Below, piece after piece: positions 34,192 to 46,567 of a DNA stretch of 64,000 nucleotides. Origin of the DNA: Medicago truncatula (taxonomy: Eukaryota > Streptophyta > Magnoliopsida > Fabales > Fabaceae); the NCBI RefSeq assembly GCF_003473485.1, contig NC_053047.1, positions 8,571,001 through 8,635,000 of the forward strand, written 5' to 3'. Made by a program: the position numbers and the translations under genes. The notes below the pieces were generated by a model, which worked only from the letters and a program-made list of their open reading frames with translations, did not search any database and was not told the origin of the DNA. Positions within the stretch are counted from its first letter, which is position 1. Each line of letters opens with the position of its first letter.

Positions 34192-37100
34192 TCAATTGCT
34201 TTTTTCTCTGCCCTTAGAATTTTCCAAGTGAGGAAAGACTGGTAGAATGTTGTAGGCAAGTAGATCCTGCCTTGTCAAGATCCCAATTACTGGAGACACC
34301 TATGATAAGAGCATATCAAAAGGTTAGACCTAAGCTTATGAAAATAAGCTGAAAAAACAACTTATGGTCATGTTATAAGTTGTTTTCGTAAGCTCTCTCA
34401 AACAGTATCAAAAATGATTATATCGGTAGATAAGCTAAAATAAGTCGATCTAAACAGGCTCATATGAAAGTAAAATTTATAATTCAACATGTTTAATGAA
34501 CTCACCCCGGACGCTTGATACTTCGGTACAACAAGCATATGACGAAGTCCGACTTGTCTGAAAAGGATTCGGGCTTTTGCTACGGACATACTCTCTAACA
34601 CGGTGAAAGGAGTTGTATTAGTAAGAGGATGAAGATCAACAAACATTTCCATTTCTTCTTTTGTAACACCAATAACATCTTCAATATTTTCTTCTCTCTC
34701 AGCCAACTCAACCCAACTAAATTTCTCCCTAACTTCCCATTCCTCAGTTCTCCTTTTCTCTTTCAAAAACCACTTTTTCTTAAGCACTTTTATCAAATGT
34801 GCTCTTAAAATCACTCCATGCAATTTTACTATCTCAACTTCATCACCATCATCCATCACAGGAAAACCATTATGTGTAGTGTTCTTCAAGGCATCAACAA
34901 TGTTGGAAACCTTTTCAATGCCGCGAAAACTAACAACCGATGATTTAACATCAATAAGTTCTCCGACGGATAAATTTCTCATCCACGGTTCGGGATCAGC
35001 ATCCATAAAAGGTAAACCCTTCAAATGAAGTATCATCTCATAAACACTTGGATTGAAACTATCTCCAACGGTTTTCGCTATGAGAAGAACGATCATTGTT
35101 ATCGGTAGCAAAAGAAGATTGTTGGTAAGTTCAAGAAAGATAACACAAAGTGAAACAGTCATTCTCATTGACCCTGCCATCAAGGAAGCTGCACCAAGAA
35201 CAGCTAACAAACCATGATCAATATTTGTGTAAGGCCTCATTATGATTCCGAGGAGACGTCCATAACCCGAACCGATTAATATGATAGGTAAAAAAAGTCC
35301 TGATGGAACAGCAATGCCAAAAGTGATTAAACCTAATATGCAATATAGTGTGAAAAATATCAAGATTGAAAAAGGTTGATATTCATGAGGTGTGTTTGTT
35401 GAGAAAATGTTTCTAACTGCATCATCATTTGTTGTGAGTAGAAGAGTAGCTAGGTCATTGTAATGGCCATTTGGACAGTTGAATTGTTTGTAGTTTCCTG
35501 ATTTTCCATTTGTAGGACACATTGATAGATCATCACATGGTGTACATTTTACTAGGAATGGAAGACCATATTGACATGCTGATGTGAAGATTGATACTGA
35601 GAGACTTAGAAGAAGCTTGTATATTTTTCCTTTCCTGCAATAAAGTAAAAATTCTAATCATTAATCACATAATCTAAAGAAAAGTTAATTTGAGCTGTGA
35701 TACCTTTAGGGCTGTTTGGAAGTTTATCTACTAGCATAAGTACATGTGAGACTATTTTAGAGAGCTTATGAAAATAAGTTAGTAGTAGCATATGTCCATA
35801 GCTTATGAAAGCAACTTATATAAAAACAATTTAACTTTATTTTATCTTTTGTTAGAGAAATAGTTTATACACAAACACTTATATGATAAGTGGTTATGCT
35901 ATAAGCGCTTAATTAAGTTGCTATCCAATCATGGTCTTAGTCATACAATGCAATAGTTAAAAAGTACTTATAAACTATGAATCACAGACACTCCTCATAT
36001 TAGACGTATCTAGATGTCGGACACATGATTACACTGAATTATGTTATTTTTTTCAATGATCAACGGTGTCGACGTGTCCCGTGTCTGTGTTCGGGTCCGT
36101 GCTTCATAGCTTAAAAAACATGAGCATGAGTATGAAGAGATTACTTACTGATTGATGAGATTATAGACCCTAAGGATCTTATGAAGAAGATAGTTATAAA
36201 GGCTTCCCAAGACACCACCAATGATTCCAATAATAGCAACAGGAACAATATCCATAACATTATAACTCACAGCAACATTACTAACATCAAACATAATCAA
36301 ACCTCCTTCACCAAAAAGACCACATTTCCCTTCATGACAAAGTTCAATGAATGCCCTTAGAACAACCACAACAACAGCTGTGCTACAAAAAGTTCTCCAT
36401 AAAAGAGCACTTCTCCACCAACTTGCAACCTCTTCAAGAGAAAAGAGAACGCCGCCAACCGGAGCTCGGAAAGCCGCGCAAACCCCCGACGAAGCTCCAC
36501 ATGTGATTAGATCGCGACGGTCGCGATCGTTGTTGAAGTATCTTACCCATTTCCATTTGATTCTATGATTGTCTGGACCTCCTTGGCCTAGTAAGGAAGC
36601 AATGCAGCTTCCTATGTGTACTAATGGACCTTCTTTTCCTAAGTCTAGACCTGCTGAAACAGCTCCTATGCTTCCAATTATCTACACAATATGTGAAATA
36701 TAGTAAATTATTTGAACTTTAGGTTTCTTAGATTTTTATTTTTTTTTAGTTAAGTCAGAATTAAAACTTGACTTATTATATTTGAAAGAGGTAAGAGTAT
36801 GAGTTTAATGGATATGCATGGTGTAAAAAAACAATCATCTGATTAAATTATAATGGGAAGTCACTTTATTGTATAACTTCATAAAATATCTAAATAAATA
36901 TTTTCATGCTGAAATATGATTAGGTTCATGACTAATTTAGGCATGGGAATAGATCGGCTTACAGGGACCGACGGCCTATCTTATGACATGTCACACCAAG
37001 ACTTTTTTATAAATAAAAAAGATTTTGGCTTTTTCATAAGTCTATTTAGTTTAAAAGGTTAAACCAAGAACAATTGAAAAAGTCTATACTTATTAGGTCG

Positions 37101-39977
37101 GTCTACTTAAGTAAATATAAGTAATATTATTATTTTATTTTTTTGAAGAATAATTAATATTATTTATTATTATATTATATTTTATACTTTGAATTAAATT
37201 ATAAATTTGTTAAATTTTGTACTGTAATTTAAGCTTATTAGTCTATATTATTTTTTCTTATATTCAAATGTATTATTATAAACTATAATTGATATTATAT
37301 AGTAAAGTTCTCTAAAAATCTAATGTTAAATATCAAAAGAGAGTCTAAACTCATTGATTTATTAGTTTATTATTTATTTAATCTTATATCACATTACTTA
37401 TTTAAAGGCGTTCATATGAAATATGCTTTTAAACAAGCTAGCACGTCATATCAAGCTTTTAGAAGATCGGATTCAGACCTAAAAAGTAAGTCTATGACAG
37501 ACCACATGTCAAGCTTAGACGTTTAAACTTTTTATAGATCAGACTTAAGTCTTGCAAAGTCTAGCTCGACCAACCTATTTTCACCCTTAAAATTTACAAT
37601 GATTACTTTGTTCTATTACTTCTTAATTAATATTTGAACAGAAAAATTTCTTGTAAGATTTTTTTGACTAACTTTTCCTTTTAAGATAAAATTAGATCAT
37701 TAAACTCTATGAATTGTCGGTACATAACCAATGTTTTAAAATCAAATCAACTATTGAACTGTGAATCCTATGAATTGTCGTTCATAATTCAACTTATTCA
37801 ACCGTCTGACATTTTTTATCATGTTTTACCATATTACCACATCTAATATTAATTTTTACAAAAAATAACAATGAATTAAAACATATTCAAACTGTTATGT
37901 ATTTGAAACGTATAAGGCACTTAACAACAAAAATTTCTTCACAATAATATTTGTTAGACAATAATATTATTATTATCATGTATTATTATTAGAGCCTTCA
38001 TGAATACTATACTGACATTAACATTAACATTAACATATTAGACAAATAAGGCAATGATTGAAAACAACATTCCTTGTATCATGACCAATTGATGTGTAAG
38101 GCCAAGGTTTGTGGGCCCCACAATTGTGGTCCTAATAAATAAGACAATAGACATAACAATCACACAAGATAGGCAAGCATCTTTTGCATTCATTCTCGAC
38201 CCGCCCCATCTTTGAGATGATAATGAAAAAAGGTTGGACAAACCCCTTCCACACATCAAATCTTACTTCCAATTTCTTTTCTAAATTCTTATTGGGAAAT
38301 TAGTCCCATTAAGTAAAAAATACTGCCATCTTTTAATCAAATGTTCAAATATATTCTACTTCTATTAAGTAAAGTATCACCAAATATTGTTTAAATATAT
38401 TGGATCATGTGAGAGGTTTCTAAAATATCGAGATTAGAAACAACTGTATATGTTATTTGAACAGCATATGTTCACCTAAAACTTTCAGATTAGATATATA
38501 TAAGTTTCTTGATTATATGTTGCTTAATGACAATGTTTCTATCTAATATGAGACATTTTACTCACATTTGACACTCCAACACGATGGTACTACTCATATG
38601 ATCCAACCTTAATATAATTTTTGGAAAATAAAAAACCTCTTGAAAATTAAATATTATTTTTGGTACAAAAAATAAAAATTAAATTTCATAAAATGAAAAT
38701 GATTTAAGGGAAACCTTATCCCAAATTTGTTATTGCTAATTAATAAGATATAAAAGGATTATCCATGATAGTAAGAGTTTGTTTGGTCTTATAATCTTAA
38801 GGAACAAAATTCAAATCTCTTTAGGGACGACTATAAAATGGTCACTGATGTCACTATAATTTATCATAATCGCACCCTTCATTAATTTAATTAAAAAAAA
38901 GTAAAAAAAATGAGAGCATTGTATTAAAAAAAATTCATCTAACAAACTCACCTTAACAAACAAAACTGTAGCACCATACATGTTTGGAGTATCAACACCA
39001 TTAAGATAAGCTTTGATTTCAGGTATGCCTGGTCCAGCAGCAGTTGGAGCAAAACAAACACACAGAATTGAAGCAATGAATGTCAACAAGAAATTAGTCC
39101 CCAAGAAATATAGAAATCCCATCAAGTACCTGCATCCACAATTTATACCATCAAGGTTTTAAATTGTAGTCACAATTATTCTTAACAAATTAAAGGCATG
39201 TGACTATGCTCGACGCATCTGATATTGAGTCTACGAGGTGTTAGCTCAGTGTAAGAGATTGACCCTATAGTCTCAAGAGACGGATTTCTATCATGAACTG
39301 CTTTAAAATGGACATTAGTGACATTTACGATTTTCGGATAAAAAAAACATAACTTATATTGAAGTCATTAATCATATTTGACCAAAATTTCTCATTATAA
39401 AAAAAATTAAAAAAAAAATATGGGAGGATTGTATGTTCTAACCTTTCTTGTTGAATGTATCCAACAACAGTAAGGAGTTTATACCCTGAAATATTCTCAA
39501 CAGCAAGATTGATAAGAGTAGCTATAACACCAGTAAGAAGTCCAACAAGGAATGCAAGTAACCATTTCAAGATAATGTATTGCATCACTTGACCTCTTGA
39601 TCTACTTCTCCAATCTTGCTTGAACAAATCATTCTCATTGATCCTGCAAGACTCAGACATCATACACGAGACTGACACATCGATATTATTACATAAAAAA
39701 ATGAATTAATCAAATATAATCACGTTTTGCAATGTCAAAAACCGAATACACATTCGATCAGAAGTGATAAGTGCTACATAAATTTTGAGTTCTCTTACTC
39801 ATAATCTAAGCTTTCTATGTAGGAAACTTTTGCTCCAACAAGAGCAAGTGGATTTGAAGAAAGTGTTCTATTCCTCTTTAGAAGTGGTTCATTCATTGGA
39901 TTTCTTTCTGGATCTCTTTCTTCAACTTCTTCCTCCATTGATGTGTTTTCCATTACAAAACTTAATTCTTCCCCCAT
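34192..39977 (-). CDS. CLC-type nitrate/proton exchanger, CLC-a/CLC-b-like
   Basis: Six exons on the minus strand: 39977-39799, 39643-39443, 39129-38952, 36681-36149, 35634-34506, 34299-34192; 775 residues, all junctions GT-AG. An in-frame ATG at 39998 would add seven residues, but its context is poor (T at -3). From the chosen start, the selectivity motif GPGIPE has Pro160, the gating glutamate in GKEGPLVHIG is Glu203 and the proton glutamate in LFSLEEVA is Glu270, as in Arabidopsis CLC-a. Proline at 160 is the nitrate-preferring state; chloride-type plant CLCs have serine. About ten or more membrane helices are followed by two CBS domains (about 590-660 and 705-770). Expected role: vacuolar nitrate loading by 2 NO3-/1 H+ exchange. 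Introns 3, 4 and 5 hold MITEs. Confidence 0.94.
34312..34470. mobile_element. Foldback MITE fragment in the last CLC intron
   Basis: Contains AAGCTTATGAAAATAAGCT and GCTTATCTACCGATATAA (minus) type text, the motif set of the two longer copies at 35701-35935 and 51018-51247. Ends are not defined. Confidence 0.5.
35701..35935. mobile_element. MITE rich in AAGCGCTTAT motifs, CLC intron 4
   Basis: Begins GGGCTGTTTGGAAGTTTATC and ends TATGCTATAAGCGCTTAATT...CCAATCATGG. The same family (GCTTATGAAA, CTTATATAAAAACAATT, AAGCGCTTATGCTATAAGC) is at 51018-51247. Opposite ends are rough inverted complements. The family is common in legumes by my recollection. Confidence 0.6.
35975..36109. mobile_element. 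hAT-type MITE in CLC intron 4
   Basis: Termini CTATGAATCACAGACAC and, in reverse complement, CTATGAAGCACGGACCC. The flanks CTTATAAA / CTTAAAAA match 7 of 8. 135 bp, with subterminal GTGTC/GACAC repeats. Belongs to the family also at 50373, 51526 and, as a larger member, 43034. Confidence 0.8.
36939..37589. mobile_element. Probable TIR element in CLC intron 3
   Basis: Ends GGCATGGGAATAGATCGGCT and, in reverse complement, GGGTGAAAATAGGTTGGTCG are partly matched. The inside is AT-rich with paired GACAGACCACATGTCA-like and GACATGTCACACC text. The target duplication was not resolved. Confidence 0.35.
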
Positions 39978-39998
39978 TGGAGTAACACATGCACACAA

Positions 39999-41700
39999 AA
40001 AATTGTTGACAAAGTTTAAGAATGTTTTTAGATTAGAACAAAGTTTGAGACACTTTGTCTATAAATGGTAATTTTATAAGAAAGTGGAGAATAGAAACTG
40101 TTGTGATTGGATTATAATATATGGTTGATTTGCAATGTTGTTCAATTATTTATTGTCAATTGAAAACTTTGAAAATGACAAATTTATATATTAATATATT
40201 TCATCCTATTATTCGGTGACCACTTACCTCCATTCTCACATGATTGGCATGCATTTTTATTTTTTAATGGTAAGAGTCAATATTTTAGTTAAAAAATATT
40301 AAACATGGGATGATCAAATCACATGTTAAGATTTGAATGTGATTGATATAAATGGAGTTTACTTTTCGATAGAAAAAAATAGATAGCCGGTAATAAAGAT
40401 AAGTGCAATAGAGATTAGGATGTTACATTGAATGTGTGGTAATACATGATTAATTAGAAATGACAACAGAGAGAAAGAGTTGGGATAGTATATATAATAG
40501 AAAAGTTGTAGATTATGTATGGATTGTTGTTGTTCCGTTTTGTATTTGGTTTTTTTTTTTTATCAAGTAGTTTAATATGTAGAATTTCATACTTAAAGAT
40601 GAATAGACAAGGAATACAGGATTTGAACTCCGGTCTTTACTTAAATTATTTTTTTGTCAAAATTATAAGAGATAAAAGTGCGTGAAAAATAACAATAAAT
40701 AGAAGATGTCATCATAAATCATAAGTAAAAAAAGACAATAATTCCATCAAAAGTAACAAAATATATTGACTTTCTTAATATCTATAACTTAACCTTTTTT
40801 TTTTTTTGGCAAAATGTATAAATTAACCTTAAAACAATAATTAAAAGGAATGAGGTGGTGTATCTTCAAAGTTTACTGAAAGCAAACAAACGTGTGATTT
40901 AAGTTATTGGTAAATGAGAGTGACTCTTATGTTTGAATATTATTCTAAGAAAATTGCAAAAGAAAGGTCATAAAATCTACTTCATATTTGTCATTGAAGC
41001 TACATGTTTTACAAGTAATTAACTCTGGCCTCGTGGCTCATTATTTATTTATTTTTGTTAGAAACATGGCTCATTATTATTACCTTCGTTCATACTTCAT
41101 ATATACCTTTCTCAAAGTTTTTTTTTTTTTTTTTTAAATGCAAAGGCACTAGTTACCAGGACTAAAAATGCAAAAATGTTATTTACTTGACGTGAGTATA
41201 GTAAGAATTTCTTAACACCTACGTAATTAAATACTTAAAAGTGTAAAAAAAAAATATATCATTTTTAATGCAAAATTAAATTTTTTTGGTTTTCTTAATT
41301 AGTGTTCTAATGTATTGGTTAGCATGACTTTAATGTATTGGTTAGCATGACTTTACAAAAATGTTTTTATATATTTAGCATCATTTGGGTTTGCTATCAA
41401 AATACCAATTGAACTTTGTAAAAAAAAAATACATGAATTGAATTCGTCACATGCAGATTTTTTTACATATATTGATATTTCTAATAATATCATGGTGTGT
41501 GAAAAGTTCTATCTTATCCAACCTTGAAAGAAAGGTTTCTAATTTTTATGGCTGAATGTTTTCTGATGTTTATAATGATGCCATCGATCGAACATATTTT
41601 TCAAAAGAAAATATATATCCTAAAGTGAGTGTAAATTTAATTCATATAATTTACATATCTTATCTCTCTTCAAAAAAAAATTACATATCTTCTGTAGCGA
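39999..41700. other. Upstream region of the CLC gene and AT-rich spacer
   Basis: No coding signal. On the minus strand TTATAAAATT near 40072-40081 is a candidate TATA box about 100 bases before the ATG. A SINE-like repeat (TATCAAGTAG, GGATTTGAACTCCGG) lies at about 40540-40660. A tandem 22-bp repeat with AATGTATTGGTTAGCATGAC occurs at 41309-41353. Confidence 0.45.
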
Positions 41701-41799
41701 GACGGGTGAAATGGGTCATCATTTAGCCTTTTTAGATGATCCATCATACGAAAATTGCTTTTTTTCTCGAACAATTTTGCTCATTTCCACCCTAAACTT

Positions 41800-42190
41800 C
41801 AAAAATTAACTCTAATGTGAGTTAATTCATTTTCGGCGTCCAGCATGACTTAACTCATGTTAACAGCTAGCGTAAGTTAACTCACATTGCAATTCATTCC
41901 TATTTTTAGGCTAACCCTAGCAGCTCCACACTTCAAACACACATTTTTTTCCCTCTTCACCTCCAAAATACCCAAAAGTGTGAATTTTTTGTGAAAATCT
42001 TGAGCTAAAATCATTGGAAATCGTCAGAAAGCAAGTTTATGCATGTATCGAACGTCAAAAACCAGGTAATGTATCGTGCAGGCTATTTACATTTTGCTGG
42101 TTTTTCTGCTATGTTCGTTATTTTAGAGCCCTAAAAGTAGCGTGAGTTAACTCATCCTGAGGTGCCAAGGTGAGTTAAATTGCATGGAGT
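41800..42190. repeat. Cluster of TGAGTTAACTCA palindromes
   Basis: GTGAGTTAATTCA (about 41818), TTAACTCATGTTAAC (about 41852), GTAAGTTAACTCAC (about 41872), GTGAGTTAACTCA (about 42142) and GTGAGTTAAA (about 42171) fall within 370 bases just before the MULE-like coding remnant. Function unknown. Confidence 0.6.
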
Positions 42191-42287
42191 CAGTATTAGA
42201 ATTTTGGCGCCAAATTTTTGTCACCTTAGGCTTGTTACATAAGTTATTTATATTTTTCTCTTTATTATTTTTTATTTGATAGATATA

Positions 42288-42881
42288 GTGATGGTTGAAA
42301 ATATGGTGGATGATGGTGTTGAGCTGAAACCGGCCATCATTGAAGCTCATGTTGATTTCATTGTCAAACCTACCATTGAAGCTTCGGTTGAAGTCAAAAT
42401 TTCCAATCAAGCTTCTATTGAAGCGAAACCTACCGGTGTTTCCAAGCTTTGTGATAATGAAGTAAACACCGCCTTAATTTTTCACAAATGATAGAGGGCG
42501 AGAGTGAGATGATTTGCTTGGTTGGGTTCATCAACAAGCGGCAAAGGGCGAGATTTACTATATCTATAGATAAATCCAATATAAAAGAATCCAATGTTGA
42601 AGTTGCAATGCTTTGTTACTTTTTTAACCCTCATCAACAGGTTAGATGAGTTGAAGGCACAACTTAACAGATATTTTGTTCATCTTGGTGAAAATCAAAT
42701 AACATCTCATGTATTTGTACAGGTGTCATGCGTGAATATGATGACGGATAAAGATGAAGATGGTTGGAAGACCGTTTATTTTCCAAAAGTTATCCATGAT
42801 GATGGCGATGTAGATTACATGTTTAGGTTGATGGTTGGAAATAATATCTTACATATTTGTGTCCGCTCCATTGAAGTGTAA
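42288..42881 (+). pseudogene. Possible MULE (mudrA-type) N-terminal fragment
   Basis: A first frame from ATG 42288 is made of repeated EAS/KPT-like stretches (PTIEASVEV, QASIEAKPT) and ends at 42491. A second frame resumes after a shift and runs to the stop at 42881, with WDELKAQLNRYF earlier and a C-terminal VDYMFRLMVGNNILHICVRS. The order 'short acidic lead, LKxxL helix, then DDDVxxMF...LxLyV strand' is like the PB1-like N-terminal domain of plant MULE transposases. No DDE domain follows. This is a weak, motif-level assignment. Confidence 0.35.
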
Positions 42882-43033
42882 TATGTATTGGCGTGTAATA
42901 ATGTCATATGTTTGAAAAAAATATTTAATGTTGCACTTTTGATGAAATTCAATCTTTTATGGATTGCGTATGTAATGGTGAATTTTTGTAATTTTGATTA
43001 ATTATGAGTGATTATGTTATGATGAGTATTATG

Positions 43034-44103
43034 TTATGAAGTCCTGATACTTCAAAATGGATGACGTACCGTATCCCCTGCGTATCCTGCACCGATACCT
43101 GTCCGATACTTCCCGATACGTATCCGAAGAGTATCCAAATATTAAATTTTATTTTTTAAAAAAATAATTATCCGATACTTTCCGATACGTCTCGATACGC
43201 ACGAATACTTGTGTTCTTTATATTATTTTGATTTCTGTTTTTTTTTTAAATAAGAATAAAAACATTATATTACTATAATATATATACATTTCCTTTATCT
43301 TTCTTTGGTGCCAGTACGACCCACACCACACCACACTTTGGCCACCGTCGAGAAATTAGGGTTTAAAGCTTCTTGTGCAACCTTGTTCTTCCTCATGTTG
43401 TGAGAGAAATTGGGGTACTTTCTCTTTTATCCATTCTTTGAAAAGAAATAAAATAGATCCAAAAGGGTAGAAGATTTGGTTTATGTGCATACTAATCTTC
43501 GACTCTTGTCAAGGAAAGAAGATGGATATAAGAAAGGACAATCAAGAATGTGGGACATTGGTGGAGATGCGCATGAACCGCTTGATGGTGTTGGAATTGA
43601 GTTAGCAGAGTTGTCTTTGGATGAACCGGATTTGGAAGCTAATTTGTATCTTGATGATGGGAATGGAGGAGAGGAGATGTAAATGTTAGTTACTTGTTAG
43701 TGTTAACTCTTAGTACTGATGTGTTCTTTTTTGGATATAGTGCTTCTTTTTTGGATCAATATAATATAGTACTAACAAGTTCCTTTTGGATTATAGTGCA
43801 ACATTGATGTATAGTACTGATGGTGCTCTTTTTGTATATATTGCGTATGTAATTGACTAATGACCACTCTCTTAATCGTCAATATTATTTATATTTATGT
43901 TAATGTGCTACGAGTCTGGTTTCTTGTGTTTGTTAATATATTTGCCTATTAAAAAAATGGTTATAATTATATTGTACATTTAATTATATAATTTTTTTTA
44001 TTAACGTATCTCAGCCGTATCGTATCTTGATTTTTGAAATTTTTCCGTATCGGTGCAGTATCGTATCCGTATCCGTATCGTATCTCGTATCCGGGCTTCA
44101 CGG
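43034..44103 (+). mobile_element. 1.07-kb non-autonomous hAT element
   Basis: Flanked by perfect 8-bp direct repeats GTATTATG (43026-43033 and 44104-44111). Ends TTATGAAGTCCTGATAC and, in reverse complement, CCGTGAAGCCCGGATAC match at 12 of 17. Subterminal regions are packed with CGTATC/GATACG repeats on both sides (43075-43205 and 44005-44098). Inside is a hAT transposase C-terminal fragment (43476-43682). Confidence 0.85.
43476..43682 (+). pseudogene. hAT transposase C-terminal fragment
   Basis: 68 codons ending in a stop, with VHTNLRLLSRK, MWDIGGD and LSLDEPDLEA. This is the tail that follows the dimerisation domain in a common group of plant hAT proteins. The catalytic parts are absent. 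Position inside a TIR element with 8-bp target repeats supports the assignment. Confidence 0.75.
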
Positions 44104-45883
44104 GTATTATGAGTGGATTATGTTACTGAATTGGTGAAAATTGGATCAATTAAAAGCGTGTATATATTACGGGCCATTAATAGCTTGGTTAGAAGCATTA
44201 AATGTTATTCTGTTAGCATACCAGAAGGAATACCATGTGACACATGATTAATCAGGTTCAAAGATTTACACAATTGAGTTGTTCGAACAAAATGAAGTTC
44301 ACAAACTAGACTTTGTTTTATTAACTATATTAAAACTTTATTCACTATCAAAATCAAAAAGTGGTATTGTTGTTAAATATCCATAAACTAAAATGAGTAA
44401 CATATGAATCGAAGAAAGTAAGGACTAACAAAATTCTTATTTGCAAAAGCAAAAATTTAGTTTAATATATCCCTATTAATTACTATGTTAAGTAGTAGTA
44501 TTAAAAATGGTTGGGCATCTATGACAATACAAGTGAGTTTTGAAAACATAGAATAATATAACATAAATGAGAAGAATACGCAATATCATAGTACCATATA
44601 TAAGTAACAATAGATAGAAACAAACACAGACATTCAATTCAATTACATGATAAACAAGCTTTAATCTTTATTTTGTAGAGGCATACTACTAAACAATTTA
44701 ATTAATCAATTAAAGGGTCATTGTTGATTTCAAAATTTATTCTTCACTTAATTGATAGAATTTCACATAAACACTGTTAACTACCACCTATATAAATGTG
44801 ACAATAATCAATGTGACAATAATAGAGTGAATATTTTGAAATTTTTGAAAATGTTGTTTTGAGTGTTTTCTAAATCTTTGGCGTATACAAATAATGCTGA
44901 AAAAAGAGGTATTTACTTTACTAGGTCTGATAACATACAACTTTCACATGATTGGTATACAATATTTTGTCTTTCCTATTTTGACTAGTATACCAAGTAC
45001 GTAATATTGGTTTATAATGCTTTATATATAATTCATTCATTAACATCAAGGTCTATCTACTATTGGTTATGATTACTATCAAAACCAAAATAAAATTTTA
45101 ATTTAAAAACATTTAAAACAGATTGAGTAATTCTTAAAAAAAAAAATATATGTCAAGTTGTAGTATTAAAAATGTTTGGACATCTATAACACTACAAGTG
45201 AGTTCTGAAAACATGGAATAATATAACACAAATGAGATGAATACGCAAAATATCATAATATCATATATAAACAATGATAGATAGAAACAACACATACATT
45301 TAATTCAATTACATCAGAAACAAGTTTTAATCTTTATTTAGTAGAGGCATACTACTAAACAATTTAATAAATCAATTGAAGGGTCATGATTGCTGCAATT
45401 TTAAAATTTATTCTCCACCTAATTGATAGAATTTCGCATACACATTGTTAGCTACCACCTACATCAATGTGACAATAACAGAGTGGATATTTTGAATTTT
45501 TGAGAATGATGTTTTCAATGTTTTCTGAATCTTTGGTGTCTACACAGAATACTGGAAAAAAATGTATTTACTTTACTAATTCTAATTTCTATCTTCCATC
45601 GTATAACATACAACTTTCACATGTTTGGTATACAATATTTTGTCATTCTTATTTTGACTAATATACCAAATAAAGACTATTGATTTATAATGCTGCATAT
45701 ATAATTCATTCATTATCAACAAGGTCTATCTAATATTGGTTGTACTTACTATCAAAACGAAAATAAAATATTACTTTAAAAACAACATTTAAAAGAGATT
45801 GAGTAATTCTTCAAAAAAGAAAAAGAGTAACTTACGACTTGCATAAAAAATTAGGTATCAAACCAATTTGAGTGTTGCGAGCA

Positions 45884-45952
45884 TCATACGTCAGTTTTTT
45901 TTACTGCAGAAGTCAATCGCTTCACACGCTTTTTCTCCTTCTTTTTCAAATC
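45884..45952 (-). pseudogene. Possible terminal exon of unknown origin
   Basis: On the minus strand an AG acceptor is followed by 22 codons rich in lysine and arginine (DLKKKEKKRVKRLTSAVKK) and a TGA. It sits inside the repeat cluster and is more GC-rich than its surroundings. It could be a captured or relic exon of a nuclear protein. No upstream exon was identified. Confidence 0.25.
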
Positions 45953-46333
45953 CTAAAATCAAAACATTAATATAACTGAAGGCTGGAAAAATAACAAATA
46001 TTAAAATCTTCACTTAATTGATGGAATTTCACATCAAACATTGTTAGCTACCACTTATATCAACATGAATAATAGAGTGGATATTTTGAAAATGTTGTTT
46101 TCAATGTTTTCTCAATCTTTGATGTCTTCAAAAAAATGTTGAAAAAATAGCTATTTATCTACTAGATCTTATTTCTATCTTTCATTCATATAACAGACAA
46201 CTTTCACATGTTTGATAAACAATATTTTGTCTTTCATATTTTGACTAGTATACCAAGTAAAGATTGTTGATTTATAATGTTTTATATATAATTCACTTAA
46301 GATAAATTCAATAGTCTTTATGTCAAGTAATTT

Positions 46334-46567
46334 ATGGACTGTCTATTAAATCAAGAGACCAATGCCCATGTAGTATTTCACAAACTTCTTCTTAGGTTTT
46401 CACAAATGGCTGATGATATAGGTGATCAAAATAGTTTAGTTTGTGTTAAGACAAAGAAAGGAAAATTTGTTACCGTAGCTAAGTTGAAGAAAGACATTGA
46501 GGATCAACACCATACGCCGAAAGATAACATAACTCACATTTGTACACAACAACAGTTTATTGTATAG
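46334..46567 (+). other. Unrecognised 77-codon open frame
   Basis: Encodes a hydrophilic peptide with VKTKKGKFVTVAKLKKDIEDQ. No signal peptide, membrane segment or domain was recognised. It lies between repeat copies and may be a remnant of the element that carries them. Confidence 0.2.

Noticed and set aside
34398-34505. CLC reading frame continuing past exon 5 as an alternative C-terminus
   Set aside because: The donor GTGAGT at 34505 and the exon at 34299-34192 restore the conserved CBS2 end (SPVIGILTRQDL); the read-through part is MITE sequence.
36347-36568. Plus-strand open frame of 73 codons
   Set aside because: It is the antisense shadow of CLC exon 4, which is unambiguous on the minus strand.
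44465-45830. CRISPR-like or satellite array
   Set aside because: Units are long, few and unevenly diverged; this is a plant nuclear locus and the pattern fits repeat-element duplication.
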